Below are positions 16,683 through 26,572 of a stretch of DNA of 55,359 bases, in pieces (position 1 is the stretch's first letter; each line of letters opens with the position of its first letter). The stretch spans positions 1 to 55,359 of the forward strand of contig CAUJCX010000004.1 in assembly GCA_963169235.1 (NCBI GenBank), given 5' to 3'. Made by a program: the position numbers and the translations under genes. The notes beneath the pieces are model-generated. The model saw only the letters and a program-made list of their open reading frames with translations, ran no database searches and was not told where the DNA came from. Origin of the DNA: Actinomycetota bacterium (lineage in GTDB: Bacteria; Actinomycetota; Thermoleophilia; Miltoncostaeales; Miltoncostaeaceae).

Positions 16683-18170
16683 GTGCTGGTCACCACGCGG
16701 GCCCTCACCCGCGACGACGCCCGTGCCGGCCGCATCGCCCTGCGGGGCGGGGCGGACGCGCTCACGTACGGCGACCTGTGGCGCCGGGCGGACGCGGTGC
16801 GGCTGGCGTCCGCGGCGTGGCCGGGCGGGGGAGGGGGCACCCCGTTCGCGGCGCTGGTCTCGGACGATTCCCCGCACGCCGTCGCCACGTTCCTGGGGCT
16901 GAACGCGGCGGGCTGGGCCGTCGGCGTGCTCGACCGGGCCTGGTCGCCGGACGAGGTGCGCGGCGCGCTGGCGCAGCTGGCACCGGCGGCGTTCGTGTCG
17001 CCGGTCGGGCCACCGCCCGGCGACGGCGCGGCGTGGAGCGACGCGGGCCACCTGGGGGCGGGATGGCGGGCCTGGACGCGCGGCGGCACGCCCGGGACGG
17101 CACCCGCGCCGTCCCCGGACGACACGTTCTACGTGGGCTTCACGTCCGGCACGTCCGGGCGTCCGAAGGCGTTCGCCCGGAGCCACCGCTCGTGGTGGGA
17201 GAGCTTCGCGCGGTTCACCGAGGCCGCGCCACCGCCCGCCGGGACGGTGATCGTGCCGGGACCGCTGTCGAGTTCCCACTTCCTGTTCGGCGCCCTCCAC
17301 GGGCTGCACGAGGGCGCCACCGTCCATCTGGGTGCGCTGGCGTCCGCGATGGCCCCGGGCGCGGACGAGCCTCCGGGGGCCGCGTACGTGGTGCCCACGA
17401 TGCTGGCGGCGCTGTGCGAGCGCACCGCGTCCCCGGGCGAGCGTGTCCCCGCCGTCTTCTACTGCGCGGGCGCGCGGCTCGAGGCCGCCGTGCGCGGACG
17501 CGTCCGCGAGCGCTTTCCCGCCGCCACGGTGGTGGAGTACTACGGGGCGTCCGAGCTGTCGTTCGTGACGCTGCGTCGCGACGGCGACGCCACCCCCGCC
17601 GGATCCGTCGGATCCCCGTTCCCGGGCGTCGAGCTGAGCGTCCGCGACGGTGCGGGCAACCCCGTCCCGCCCGGCACCACGGGCACCATCCACGTGCGCA
17701 GCCCGCTGGTGTTCCAGGGCTACCGCGGCGTCCCCCCCGAGGGCGCGGCGGCGCCCGCCGTCGACGGGTGGCTGACGGTGGGCGACCGCGGCCGGGTGGA
17801 CGAGGCCGGTCACGTGTGGGTCGACGGGCGAGGCAGCGCGCTCATCATCACGGGCGGCACCAACGTGCAGCCCGAGGAGGTCGAGGAGGTGGTCGCCGCC
17901 GCGCCCGGGGTGGCGGCGTGCGTGGTGGTGGGGATCCCCGACCCCGCCCGCGGCGAGGTGGTGTGCGCGTGCGTCGTCCCCGCGCCGGGGGCGCTTCCCG
18001 ATCGCAAGGCCCTGCGCGCACACGTCGCGGCGCGGCTGGCGCCCGCGAAGCGTCCCCGGCGCTGGGTGCACTGGACCCGACCGGTCCCGCTGACGCGCTC
18101 GGGCAAGGTCGACCGGGCGGCGGTGGCGGCGGCGCTCGCCGGGGCGGACGCGCCACCGGACGTGCGATGA
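16683..18170 (+). CDS. AMP-forming acyl-CoA synthetase/ligase of the biotin cluster (YhfT-like)
   Basis: About 495 residues from a GTG 8 bases after bioY. Adenylating-superfamily core motifs are present: A3 FTSGTSGRPKAF, A5 YYGASE, A7/A8 TVGDRGRVDEAG, and the A10 lysine in LTRSGKVDR. It should activate a carboxylic acid as acyl-AMP and pass it to CoA. In B. subtilis and others a ligase (YhfT) and a thiolase (YhfS) accompany a second BioY, and comparative genomics placed them in the BirA regulon. A role in supplying or recycling a pimeloyl-type biotin precursor is plausible but unproven. It overlaps the thiolase gene by four bases (ATGA). Confidence 0.92.
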   Translation: MLVTTRALTRDDARAGRIALRGGADALTYGDLWRRADAVRLASAAWPGGGGGTPFAALVSDDSPHAVATFLGLNAAGWAVGVLDRAWSPDEVRGALAQLAPAAFVSPVGPPPGDGAAWSDAGHLGAGWRAWTRGGTPGTAPAPSPDDTFYVGFTSGTSGRPKAFARSHRSWWESFARFTEAAPPPAGTVIVPGPLSSSHFLFGALHGLHEGATVHLGALASAMAPGADEPPGAAYVVPTMLAALCERTASPGERVPAVFYCAGARLEAAVRGRVRERFPAATVVEYYGASELSFVTLRRDGDATPAGSVGSPFPGVELSVRDGAGNPVPPGTTGTIHVRSPLVFQGYRGVPPEGAAAPAVDGWLTVGDRGRVDEAGHVWVDGRGSALIITGGTNVQPEEVEEVVAAAPGVAACVVVGIPDPARGEVVCACVVPAPGALPDRKALRAHVAARLAPAKRPRRWVHWTRPVPLTRSGKVDRAAVAAALAGADAPPDVR

Positions 18171-19327
18171 CGACGACCGCCGTGGTGGTGGAGGCCGTCC
18201 GCACCCCGTTCGCGCGGCTCGACGGTGCGCTCGCGCACCTGGACGCGCAGGCGCTGGCGGCGCTGGCGGTGCGCGAGGCGGTCGCCCGCGCCGGGGTCGC
18301 GCCCGGCGACGTGGACGACGTGCTGGTGGCCCACGCGGCCGGCCCGGGCGGCAACCTGGCCCGGCTCGCCGCGCTCGACGCGGGCCTGCCGGCCTCGGTT
18401 CCGGGTCTGACGCTCGACCGCCAGTGCGGCGGGGGCCTGGACGCGGTCACGCTGGCGTGCCGTCTCATCGCCGCCGGCGCCGGCGAGCTGTACGTGGCGG
18501 TCGGCGTCGACAGCGCGTCCACGTCGCCGCTGCGGGCCGAGGCCTCACGCGACGCGGGCGCGCACGGGCGCGGGTTCTTCCCGCGGCGCGCGTTCAGCGC
18601 GGGCGGCTGGGACGACCCCGGCATGGCCGAGGCCGCCGACGACCTGGCCGCGGCGCGCGCGATCCCCCGTGCGCGCCAGGACGCCTACGCGGCCGCCTCC
18701 CACGCCCGCGCGTCCGCATCCGCCTCGGGTGGGGAGTTCGACGCGGAGATCGTGCCGTGCCCGGGCCGGGACGGCGGGGCGACGGTGACCCGCGACGAGT
18801 GCCCGCGCGCCACGCTCGATGCGGCGCGGTGCGCGCGGATGCCGCCGGTGGTGCGCCCCGGCGGCACGGTCACCGCGGCGAACGCCAGCCAGATCGCCGA
18901 CGGCGCCGTCGCCGTGGTGGTGGCCGCCGAGGGGCGGGCCCGCGCGCTGGGGCGCGGTGGCCTGGCCTTCCGCGACAGCGTCACCGTGGGCGTCCCGCCC
19001 CCCGAGTGCGGCCTGGGCGCCGTGGCCGCTGCGCGCGCGCTGGCCACACGCGACCCCCGGCACGAGGCCCGCGCCGCCCACCAGGTGGCGATGACAGAGG
19101 CGTTCGCCGCGCAGGTGCTGGCCACCGCCGACGACCTCCAGCTCGACCCGGCGCGTCTCAACCCGCGCGGCGGGGCGATCGGCCTGGGACACCCGTGGGG
19201 CGCGTCCGGGGCCATGCAGGTGCTGCGCCTGTGGCGCGACCTCGCCCCGGGCCACGAGGGGCTGGCGCTGGCGGCTATCGCGGGCGGCATGGGCGTGGCC
19301 GCCTGGTTCGCGGCGGTGACGTGGTGA
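18167..19327 (+). CDS. Thiolase-family protein of the biotin cluster (YhfS-like), second catalytic Cys missing
   Basis: About 386 residues with a full thiolase fold. The nucleophilic Cys87 lies in LDRQCGGGLDAV, and the His is in NPRGGAIGLGHPWGASGA. The C-terminal motif normally read as CxGGGMG appears as AAIAGGMG, so the second catalytic cysteine, which acts as the acid/base, is replaced by Ala. Classical thiolytic or Claisen chemistry may therefore be weak or changed. It is coupled to the ligase before it (ATGA) and to the BioM ATPase after it (GTGA), which indicates a joint task with biotin uptake. Confidence 0.92.
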   Translation: MTTTAVVVEAVRTPFARLDGALAHLDAQALAALAVREAVARAGVAPGDVDDVLVAHAAGPGGNLARLAALDAGLPASVPGLTLDRQCGGGLDAVTLACRLIAAGAGELYVAVGVDSASTSPLRAEASRDAGAHGRGFFPRRAFSAGGWDDPGMAEAADDLAAARAIPRARQDAYAAASHARASASASGGEFDAEIVPCPGRDGGATVTRDECPRATLDAARCARMPPVVRPGGTVTAANASQIADGAVAVVVAAEGRARALGRGGLAFRDSVTVGVPPPECGLGAVAAARALATRDPRHEARAAHQVAMTEAFAAQVLATADDLQLDPARLNPRGGAIGLGHPWGASGAMQVLRLWRDLAPGHEGLALAAIAGGMGVAAWFAAVTW

Positions 19328-20004
19328 TCGAGTTCGACGGGGTCGCGGTGGACGCCGACGACGGCGCGCCCATCGTGCGCGACGTCACGCTGCGCATCGA
19401 GGGTGGCCGCACGGCGGTGATCGGGGCCAACGGCAGCGGCAAGACCACCCTGGCGCGCCTGGTCAACGGGCTCGGGCTGCCGTCGCGCGGGCGCGTCCGC
19501 GTGGACGGGCTCGACACCAAGGCCACGCGCCGCGACGTGCAGCGTCGCGTGGGGTTCGTGTTCCAGGACGCGGACCACCAGCTGGTGTACCCCACGCCGG
19601 CCGAGGACGTCGCCCTCGGCCTGCGCGCGCGCGGCGTGCCGGGGCGGGACGCCGACGCGCGTGCGCGTGCCGCGCTCGCCGGGCTGGGCCTCGGCGACGT
19701 GGCCGATCAGGCCATCCACACGCTCAGCGGGGGCGAGAAGCAACTGGTGGCGCTGGCGGGCGTGCTGGTGCTCGACCCCGCCTGGGTGGTGCTCGACGAG
19801 CCCACCGCCGCCCTCGACCTGGTGAACCGCCGCCGCGTGATCGCCGCGCTCGACGCGCTGCGCGTGCCCATCGTGGTGGTCTCGCACGACCTGGAGCACG
19901 TGCGCGGCTTCGACCGGGCGGTGCTGATGCAGGACGGCGCCGTGGCAGCCGACGGTGCGCCCGCCGCCGTCATCGACGCCTACGTCGCGGCGGTGGGCGC
20001 GTGA
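19324..20004 (+). CDS. bioM: BioM, ATPase component of the biotin ECF transporter
   Basis: About 226 residues from a GTG overlapping the thiolase stop; the GTG at 19321 would add one residue. ABC-ATPase motifs are clear: Walker A GANGSGKTT, Q-loop FQDADHQLVYPT (typical of CbiO/EcfA-type ATPases), signature LSGGEKQLVALAG, Walker B WVVLDEP and switch His in VVSHDLEHV. It should energise BioY-mediated biotin import as a dimer on BioN. A single ATPase next to bioY and bioN fits a dedicated (group I) ECF system rather than a shared one. Confidence 0.94.
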   Translation: MIEFDGVAVDADDGAPIVRDVTLRIEGGRTAVIGANGSGKTTLARLVNGLGLPSRGRVRVDGLDTKATRRDVQRRVGFVFQDADHQLVYPTPAEDVALGLRARGVPGRDADARARAALAGLGLGDVADQAIHTLSGGEKQLVALAGVLVLDPAWVVLDEPTAALDLVNRRRVIAALDALRVPIVVVSHDLEHVRGFDRAVLMQDGAVAADGAPAAVIDAYVAAVGA

Positions 20005-20663
20005 CGCCCCTGGGCGGCTACCGGCGCGGCACGTCGTGGCTGCATCGCACCCCCGCCGGGGCGAAGCTGGCGGGCCTCCTGGTGGGGTCGGCGGCGCTGG
20101 TGGCCTGGGGCGGCTGGCCCAGCGCCGCGGTGGTGAGCGCCGCGTGCCTGGTGGCCGCGGCCGCCGCGGGCGTGCCGGTGCGCCACATCGCCCGCACCGT
20201 GGCGCCGTTCGTCGTCATGGCCGTGCTGGTGGTGGCGGCGCAGGCGGTGCTGGGACACGTGGCGGACGGCGTCATCGCCGCCACGCGCATGACGGCGCTG
20301 GCGAGCGCCGCGTCGCTGCTTTTGTTCACCACGTCCCCCGCGCAGCTCGTCGCCGCGGCGGAGGGCGCCCTTCACCGCCTGCGCGTGCGCCCCGACCGCG
20401 TGTTCCGGTTCGGGCTGCTGGTCGGCGTGTCGCTGCGCAGCATCGGCTACCTGGGGGTGGCCGCCCAACGGGTGCGCGACGCCCGCCGCGCCCGGGGCCT
20501 GTCGCGCAGCGTGCGGGCGTTCGCCGTGCCCACGGTCATCGCGGCCGCGCGCTTCGCCCACGGGGCGGGGGAGGCGATGGAGGCGCGGGGGATCGGCGAT
20601 CCGGCGCTCTACGCCGATGCCGAGGTGGACGCGGCCGCGGCGCCGTCGTCGTCGGCGCGATGA
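20001..20663 (+). CDS. bioN: BioN, transmembrane coupling component of the biotin ECF transporter
   Basis: A protein of 220 residues with about five hydrophobic segments and the two cytoplasmic coupling signatures of the EcfT/CbiQ family, seen as AAQRVRDARRARGL and AAARFAHGAGEAMEARGIG (Ala-Arg-Gly type). The GTG start overlaps the bioM stop (GTGA). It links BioY to BioM in the membrane. Its last 55 bases overlap the convergent diguanylate cyclase gene. Confidence 0.93.
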   Translation: MTPLGGYRRGTSWLHRTPAGAKLAGLLVGSAALVAWGGWPSAAVVSAACLVAAAAAGVPVRHIARTVAPFVVMAVLVVAAQAVLGHVADGVIAATRMTALASAASLLLFTTSPAQLVAAAEGALHRLRVRPDRVFRFGLLVGVSLRSIGYLGVAAQRVRDARRARGLSRSVRAFAVPTVIAAARFAHGAGEAMEARGIGDPALYADAEVDAAAAPSSSAR

Positions 20664-21514
20664 CGCACGTGGGACGCCTGCCCGCCGCGGCGACCCTTCA
20701 GGCGGTACAGGTGGCCGTCGGCCCGTTCCAGCACCCGGTCGAGGTCGTCGCCGGACGTCGCGACGCTCCACCCCATCGTCGCCGACACGGTGAGGCCGGG
20801 CACCACGGGCACGTCGGCGCACGCGGCGCGCACCGCGTCCAGCACGTCCTCCACGGCGTCCGCGGGAACGGGGATCACGGCGGCCATCTCGTCACCGCCC
20901 AGGCGTCCCAGCGGGGCATCGGCGGGCAGGGCGTCCCGCAGGCGCGTCGCCAGGCGTCGTAGCGACTCGTCCCCCGCGGCGTGCCCGTGGCGGTCGTTGA
21001 TGGCCTTGAAGTCGTCGATGTCGAGCATGCACACCAGCAGCCGCTGGCCGTCGGCGGGCTGGCGGAAGAACTCGCCCCCCAGGGCGAAGAAGTGGCGGCG
21101 GTTGCTGATGCCGGTGAGGGCGTCGGTGGAGGCGGCGACGTCCAGCGCGTCGTGCGCGCGGATGATCTGCGCGTACAGGTCCATCATCACCAGCGATATC
21201 AGCGGCGTCAGCACCAGCGGCAGCACCACCGCCAGGGCCACGCCCGACAACAGCGACACGCCCCGGTCGCCCACGATGAGCCCGCTGACCAGCAGCGTCG
21301 CGGCCACCGACACAGCCACCGCCAGCGCCGTCATCGCGATCACGCTGCCGCGGGTCCCGTGCCGCCGCTGACGCCGCAGGATGCGCCGCTGCAGCGGGGT
21401 GAGGCTGGCCACCAGCTGCGAGGAACCCCCCACGAAGCCCTCGGGCGCCATCCCGACTTCAGGCCGCTCGCTGACGTCGGCCGCGTCGCGGTCGTCGGGG
21501 TGGTCGGGGCGCAT
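20609..21514 (-). CDS. Membrane diguanylate cyclase
   Basis: About 301 residues from the ATG at 21514; upstream in-frame sequence runs towards the tRNA promoter. Two hydrophobic segments (about residues 58-110) precede a GGDEF domain with DIDDFKAINDRHGHAAGD and RLGGDEMAAVIP. Phe of GGDEF is replaced by Met while the catalytic acidic residues remain, so cyclase activity is likely. No extracellular sensor domain is evident. It is the fourth GGDEF protein in this window and is convergent with bioN. Confidence 0.92.
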   Translation of the reverse strand: MRPDHPDDRDAADVSERPEVGMAPEGFVGGSSQLVASLTPLQRRILRRQRRHGTRGSVIAMTALAVAVSVAATLLVSGLIVGDRGVSLLSGVALAVVLPLVLTPLISLVMMDLYAQIIRAHDALDVAASTDALTGISNRRHFFALGGEFFRQPADGQRLLVCMLDIDDFKAINDRHGHAAGDESLRRLATRLRDALPADAPLGRLGGDEMAAVIPVPADAVEDVLDAVRAACADVPVVPGLTVSATMGWSVATSGDDLDRVLERADGHLYRLKGRRGGQASHVRHRADDDGAAAASTSASA

Positions 21515-21713
21515 CGTGGCCCTAACGTAGCGCGAATGGGGGGGACACCTGCCGCCGCGACCCCGCAGCGAATGGCGGTACGCCCCGCCCGTGCGGGCCG
21601 TGTGCCCCGGCGTCGCCGCACGCCACGACGCGCGCGCCGAGGGGCGCCCGGTTGGCCCCCGGGTGCTGCGCTGCGCTATCCTTCCCCGGCTTCGCCCTCG
21701 GGCGTTGCGCATG

Positions 21714-21786
21714 GTGAACGTAGCTCAGTTGGTAGAGCTCCTGGTTGTGGTCCAGGCGGTCGTGGGTTCGAGTCCCATCGTTCACC
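21714..21786 (+). tRNA. tRNA-His (anticodon GTG)
   Basis: The acceptor stem GTGAACG pairs with CGTTCAC (21779-21785), and the discriminator is C21786. The base before the gene is G21713, so the G-1:C73 pair specific to tRNA-His can form from the genome-encoded G. The anticodon loop TTGTGGT gives GTG. D-arm and T-arm are normal, and CCA is not encoded. A possible -10 element (TATCCT, 21677-21682) lies upstream. Confidence 0.96.
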
Positions 21787-21817
21787 CTCCTCAGACGCCG
21801 TTTGAGGACCGGGACCC

Positions 21818-21899
21818 GCGGGTGTGGCGGAACCGGTAGACGCGCTAGGTTTAGGTCCTAGTGGGGCAACCCATGGAGGTTCGAGTCCTCTCACCCGCA
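21818..21899 (+). tRNA. tRNA-Leu (anticodon TAG)
   Basis: An 82-base class II tRNA. Acceptor GCGGGTG pairs with CACCCGC (21892-21898), and the discriminator A is 21899. The anticodon stem CTAGG/CCTAG encloses loop TTTAGGT (anticodon TAG), followed by a long variable arm. CCA is not encoded. It lies 31 bases after tRNA-His and is probably co-transcribed with it. Its discriminator A is also the first base of the tig start codon. Confidence 0.96.
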
Positions 21900-23284
21900 T
21901 GCCTATAGATACTGAACTCACAACACTCGAGGACGACCGCGTCCGCCTGGACGTCTCGGTCTCGAAGGACGAAGTCCAAAAGGCCGTCGACTCCACGCTC
22001 AAGCAGTTGGCGCGCGACGTCCGCATCCCGGGGTTCCGGCCCGGCAAGGTCCCGCCCACCGTCGTGATGAACCGCTTCGGCCGCGACGTCGTGGTGCAGG
22101 AGATGCTCAAGAACGCCATCGGCGGCTGGTACGAGTCGGCCGTCGCCGACACCGGCATCCGCCCGATCGACGACCCCGAGCTCGACCTGGAGGGGGGCGT
22201 GCCGGAGGACGACGGCCTCACGTTCACCGCCACGGTGCAGACGCGCCCCAAGGCGACGCTGGGCACGTGGAAGGGGCTCGACGTGGGCCGCAACGAGGTC
22301 GAGGTGCCCGAGGGGCAGGTCGACACCGAGCTGGCCCGGCTGCGCGACCGCGCCGCCCGTCTCACCCCGGTCGAGCGCGCCGCCGCGGCGGGCGACTTCG
22401 TGGTGATCAGCTTCGACGGCCACATCGGCACCAACCGGGTGGCGGCCGCGAGCGCGCGTGACTACATGGTCGAGCTGGGCGCCGGGCGCCTGATGTCCGA
22501 GTTCGACGAGGCCCTCGTGGGCATGTCGGCGGGCGACGAGACCAAGATCTCCGTCGAGTACGCGTCCGACGACAACCGCCCCGAGCTGGCGGGCGCCACG
22601 GTCGACTACACGCTGACGCTGGCGCAGGTGCAGGAGAAGCAGCTGCCCGACCTGGACGACGACTTCGCCCAGGAGATCAGCGAGTTCGACACGCTTGCCG
22701 AGCTGCAGGCCGACATCGAGGCCAAGCTCACCGAGCGGGCCGAGGCCATCGTCGACGAGGCGTTCCGGCGCCGCGCCATCGATGCCGCGGTGGCCGGTGC
22801 CACGGTGGACGTGCCCACGGTGATGACCGACCGGCGCATCAACAGCATCCTCAACCAGACGGCCTCGCAGCTGCCCAAGGGCGTGTCGTTCGAGCAGTAC
22901 CTCGAGGCCACGGGCCGCACGCTGGAGGAGACCGTCGAGGGCCTGCGCCCCGACGCCGAGATGGCGCTGAAGCGCGAGCTGGTGGTCGAGGCCATCGCCG
23001 AGGCCGAGGGCGTCGACATCACCAATGCCGATGTCGAGAACCAGATCCGCGACGACGCCGTGTCCATGGGGCGCGACGCCGAGACGCTCATCCGCGAGGT
23101 CAACGACAACAACGCGTTCGAGAGCCTGCGGGACGACCTGCGCATGCGCCGGGCCGTCGAGGCGCTGGTGCAGGCGTCGAACCCGGTTGCCGTGACCGAT
23201 GACGACGAAGCCGTCAAGATCTCAGACGACGGCCAGGAGAATGAGGCCGGCGAGGCGAATGAGTCGCCTGGCGAGTCCACGTGA
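21899..23284 (+). CDS. tig: Trigger factor (ribosome-associated chaperone and peptidyl-prolyl isomerase)
   Basis: About 461 residues. The N-terminal ribosome-binding domain shows the family start ([14 protein letters not shown]) and the ribosome signature around GFRPGKVP. A short FKBP-type PPIase domain (about residues 150-240) and a long helical C-terminal domain with an acidic tail follow. It binds nascent chains at the ribosome exit. The ATG at 21899 is the only standard start that keeps the conserved N-terminus, yet its A is base 73 of tRNA-Leu. No Shine-Dalgarno sequence is visible; the upstream bases are the tRNA T-arm. It precedes clpP and clpX, the usual proteostasis order. Confidence 0.97.
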   Translation: MPIDTELTTLEDDRVRLDVSVSKDEVQKAVDSTLKQLARDVRIPGFRPGKVPPTVVMNRFGRDVVVQEMLKNAIGGWYESAVADTGIRPIDDPELDLEGGVPEDDGLTFTATVQTRPKATLGTWKGLDVGRNEVEVPEGQVDTELARLRDRAARLTPVERAAAAGDFVVISFDGHIGTNRVAAASARDYMVELGAGRLMSEFDEALVGMSAGDETKISVEYASDDNRPELAGATVDYTLTLAQVQEKQLPDLDDDFAQEISEFDTLAELQADIEAKLTERAEAIVDEAFRRRAIDAAVAGATVDVPTVMTDRRINSILNQTASQLPKGVSFEQYLEATGRTLEETVEGLRPDAEMALKRELVVEAIAEAEGVDITNADVENQIRDDAVSMGRDAETLIREVNDNNAFESLRDDLRMRRAVEALVQASNPVAVTDDDEAVKISDDGQENEAGEANESPGEST

Positions 23285-23303
23285 CGCGAGGAGTTCTTCC
23301 GGC

Positions 23304-23888
23304 ATGAGTCCCCTGATCCCGATGGTCGTCGAGCAAACGTCGCGCGGCGAGCGTTCGTTCGACATCTACTCGCGGTTGCTCAACGAGCGCATCGTCTTCC
23401 TGGGCACCCCCATCGATGACCAGATCGCCAACCTGATCGTGGCGCAGCTTCTGCACCTCGATGGGGAGGACTCCGACAAGGACATCTCGCTGTACATCAA
23501 CTCGCCGGGCGGGTCGGTGTACGCGGGCCTGGCGATCTACGACACCATGAACTTCATCAAGGCCGACGTGCAGACCATCTGCGTCGGCATCGCGATGAGC
23601 ATGGGGGCGCTGCTCTTGTGCGGCGGCGCCGAGGGCAAGCGCATGGCGCTACCCAACGCCAAGGTGATGATCCACCAGGTGTCCTCGGGCTTCTCGGGCC
23701 AGGCGTCCGACATCGAGATCCACGCCCGCGAGGTCATCAGCCTGCGTCACCGGCTCGACGAGATCATCGCGAAGCACACCGGCCAGCCGCTCGACAAGGT
23801 GAAGCAGGACACGGAGCGTGATTACTTCATGTCGTCCGAGGAGGCCAAGGAGTACGGCCTCGTCGACCGCGTGATCACGTCCAACTAG
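23304..23888 (+). CDS. clpP: ATP-dependent Clp protease proteolytic subunit
   Basis: A protein of 194 residues with the serine-protease signature. Ser99 sits in [11 protein letters not shown], and His124 in [40 protein letters not shown] is the conserved oxyanion/handle region. The ATG at 23304 follows a GAGGAG ribosome site within 20 bases of tig. ClpP forms the barrel protease loaded by ClpX, encoded next. M. tuberculosis has two adjacent clpP genes here; only one is present in this window. Confidence 0.97.
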   Translation: MSPLIPMVVEQTSRGERSFDIYSRLLNERIVFLGTPIDDQIANLIVAQLLHLDGEDSDKDISLYINSPGGSVYAGLAIYDTMNFIKADVQTICVGIAMSMGALLLCGGAEGKRMALPNAKVMIHQVSSGFSGQASDIEIHAREVISLRHRLDEIIAKHTGQPLDKVKQDTERDYFMSSEEAKEYGLVDRVITSN

Positions 23889-23892
23889 CTTC

Positions 23893-25158
<1,266 letters not shown>

Positions 25159-25207
25159 ACCGGTCGGTGCGTCATGCTGACGCCGCCGCGCCGCGCGCGT
25201 TGGAACG

Positions 25208-25226
25208 GGACGCGTGAGACGCGTCC
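25208..25226. terminator. Possible terminator hairpin downstream of clpX
   Basis: The arms GGACGCG (25208-25214) and CGCGTCC (25220-25226) pair perfectly around a TGAGA loop, 50 bases after clpX. There is no U-run, so this would not be a classical intrinsic terminator; it may instead protect the mRNA end. The stretch 25159-25357 holds no convincing gene. Confidence 0.35.
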
Positions 25227-25357
25227 ACAGGCGAACATGGTCTCTTGGGCATCCCCATGGTCACCGGCCTGGGGATCGGTGCGCTGTGGGGCTGATCGTC
25301 GCCCTGGTCGTGTACGGCATGGGCCGGCCCGACTGACGCCCGTCGTGCGGTGGACGG

Positions 25358-26572
25358 CTAGCCTTGCGCGTCGCGATGGCGGCGGCGCAGGGTCGCGGCC
25401 CACTTCTTGCGCACGTCCGGGGCGAACGGGACGACCCCGTCGGCGATCGCGGTCGTGATGTCGTCGGTCGCGCCGAGCGCTTGCTCCAGCGCCGACTCCG
25501 CCGCCCGCGCGGGGATGCCGGCGGCGCCGGCGAACGCCAGTAGCGAACGGCGGCTGAGCCCGTCGCGACGACCCCCCATCGCCAGTGCCATGGTGGCGTC
25601 TCCGTACGGCACCGTCGACGGCAGGTCGTACGCGGGGGCGATGTGCCATTCGCCCGCCATCGTCCCCAGCACCGACAGGTTCTTCGCGTGCACGTCGCCG
25701 TTGCCGGTGAGCCACGCGAAGCACAGTTGCCGGAACACCTCGCGCGCCGCCGCGACGCGGGCAGCGCACAGATGCGACAGCGCCGACGTGACCTCCTCGG
25801 CCGTCACGAGGTACTTGTCGGCGGGGTAGCGGCCCAGTACCTGTGCGGCGTCCTCCATCGCCAGCGACACCGGCGCGCCGTCCGCGTCGAGCACACGGTC
25901 GAACCGTTCGACCAGCAGCCCGGGACGGCCTGTCGCGTCGTGCACCACGTCGGCCCGGACGGCCGGGATCCGAGCCCGCCGCGCGGCGGCGATGAAGAAC
26001 GCCTCGTTCTCGACGACCAGCGGGTACTCCGGCGGGTCCACCTTCAGGATGAACCGGCGGCCCGCACGGGACACAGGCAGCGAGATCATGCGGGCCGACG
26101 CCTTGTCCTGGACGCCCGCCAGCGCGACGGGATCCACGATCTCGGCGGCCTCCATCAGATCGCGGAACGTCACCTCCTCGAACGAACGCGCGACGCTCAC
26201 CAGTGGCTCCGGCGGGGCGTCCGGGGTAGCGCCGGACGGCAGCACGCGTACGTCGCCGACGGGGTCACGACCGACGGCGAGCAGCAGCGACAGCTCATCG
26301 TCGGCGGACGTCTTCACCGCCCGCCGCAGACCCGTGAGCCGTCGCCCTTCCGGGAGCAGGCCTGCGAAGTACGGCGGTACGGCGCCTCCCGGCGTGACGA
26401 CCGGCTGCTCGCTCAGCGGCAGCGTGGTGGCGACCGGTGCTCCGTGCGCATCCAGGTAGTCGCGCCGGTACGCGAACCGCACGCCCTCCGGGGTGCGGGT
26501 GAGCGTGGCGGCCGGGCGCTCCTGCTTGTACACGTCGCCGTCGCGTCCGGCGAGGGACGCGAGGTCGGTCAC
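25358..26572 (-). CDS. hipA: HipA-family serine/threonine kinase toxin
   Basis: A protein of 404 residues with the two HipA domains. The N-terminal couple-hipA part ends near FAGLLPEGRR. The kinase core has the P-loop-like AGVQDKASARM, the catalytic-fold FILKVDP lysine, LLVERFDR, the catalytic loop WLTGNGDVHAKNLSVL (Asp in NGDVHAKN) and the metal-binding Asp in APAYDLPST. HipA of E. coli phosphorylates glutamyl-tRNA synthetase and causes persistence; the target here is unknown. The GTG start overlaps the hipB stop (GTGA), so toxin translation follows the antitoxin. Confidence 0.95.
   Translation of the reverse strand: MTDLASLAGRDGDVYKQERPAATLTRTPEGVRFAYRRDYLDAHGAPVATTLPLSEQPVVTPGGAVPPYFAGLLPEGRRLTGLRRAVKTSADDELSLLLAVGRDPVGDVRVLPSGATPDAPPEPLVSVARSFEEVTFRDLMEAAEIVDPVALAGVQDKASARMISLPVSRAGRRFILKVDPPEYPLVVENEAFFIAAARRARIPAVRADVVHDATGRPGLLVERFDRVLDADGAPVSLAMEDAAQVLGRYPADKYLVTAEEVTSALSHLCAARVAAAREVFRQLCFAWLTGNGDVHAKNLSVLGTMAGEWHIAPAYDLPSTVPYGDATMALAMGGRRDGLSRRSLLAFAGAAGIPARAAESALEQALGATDDITTAIADGVVPFAPDVRKKWAATLRRRHRDAQG

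Noticed and set aside
18167-19327. Thiolase read as part of polyhydroxybutyrate or fatty-acid degradation
   Set aside because: No reductase, hydratase or PHA synthase is near, and coupling to bioM/bioN and the missing catalytic Cys point to the biotin cluster.
21522-21785. Minus-strand frame beginning MNDGTRTHDRLDHNQELYQLSYVHHAQ
   Set aside because: It is antisense to tRNA-His and shows the usual tRNA-artefact peptide; no ribosome site and no family.
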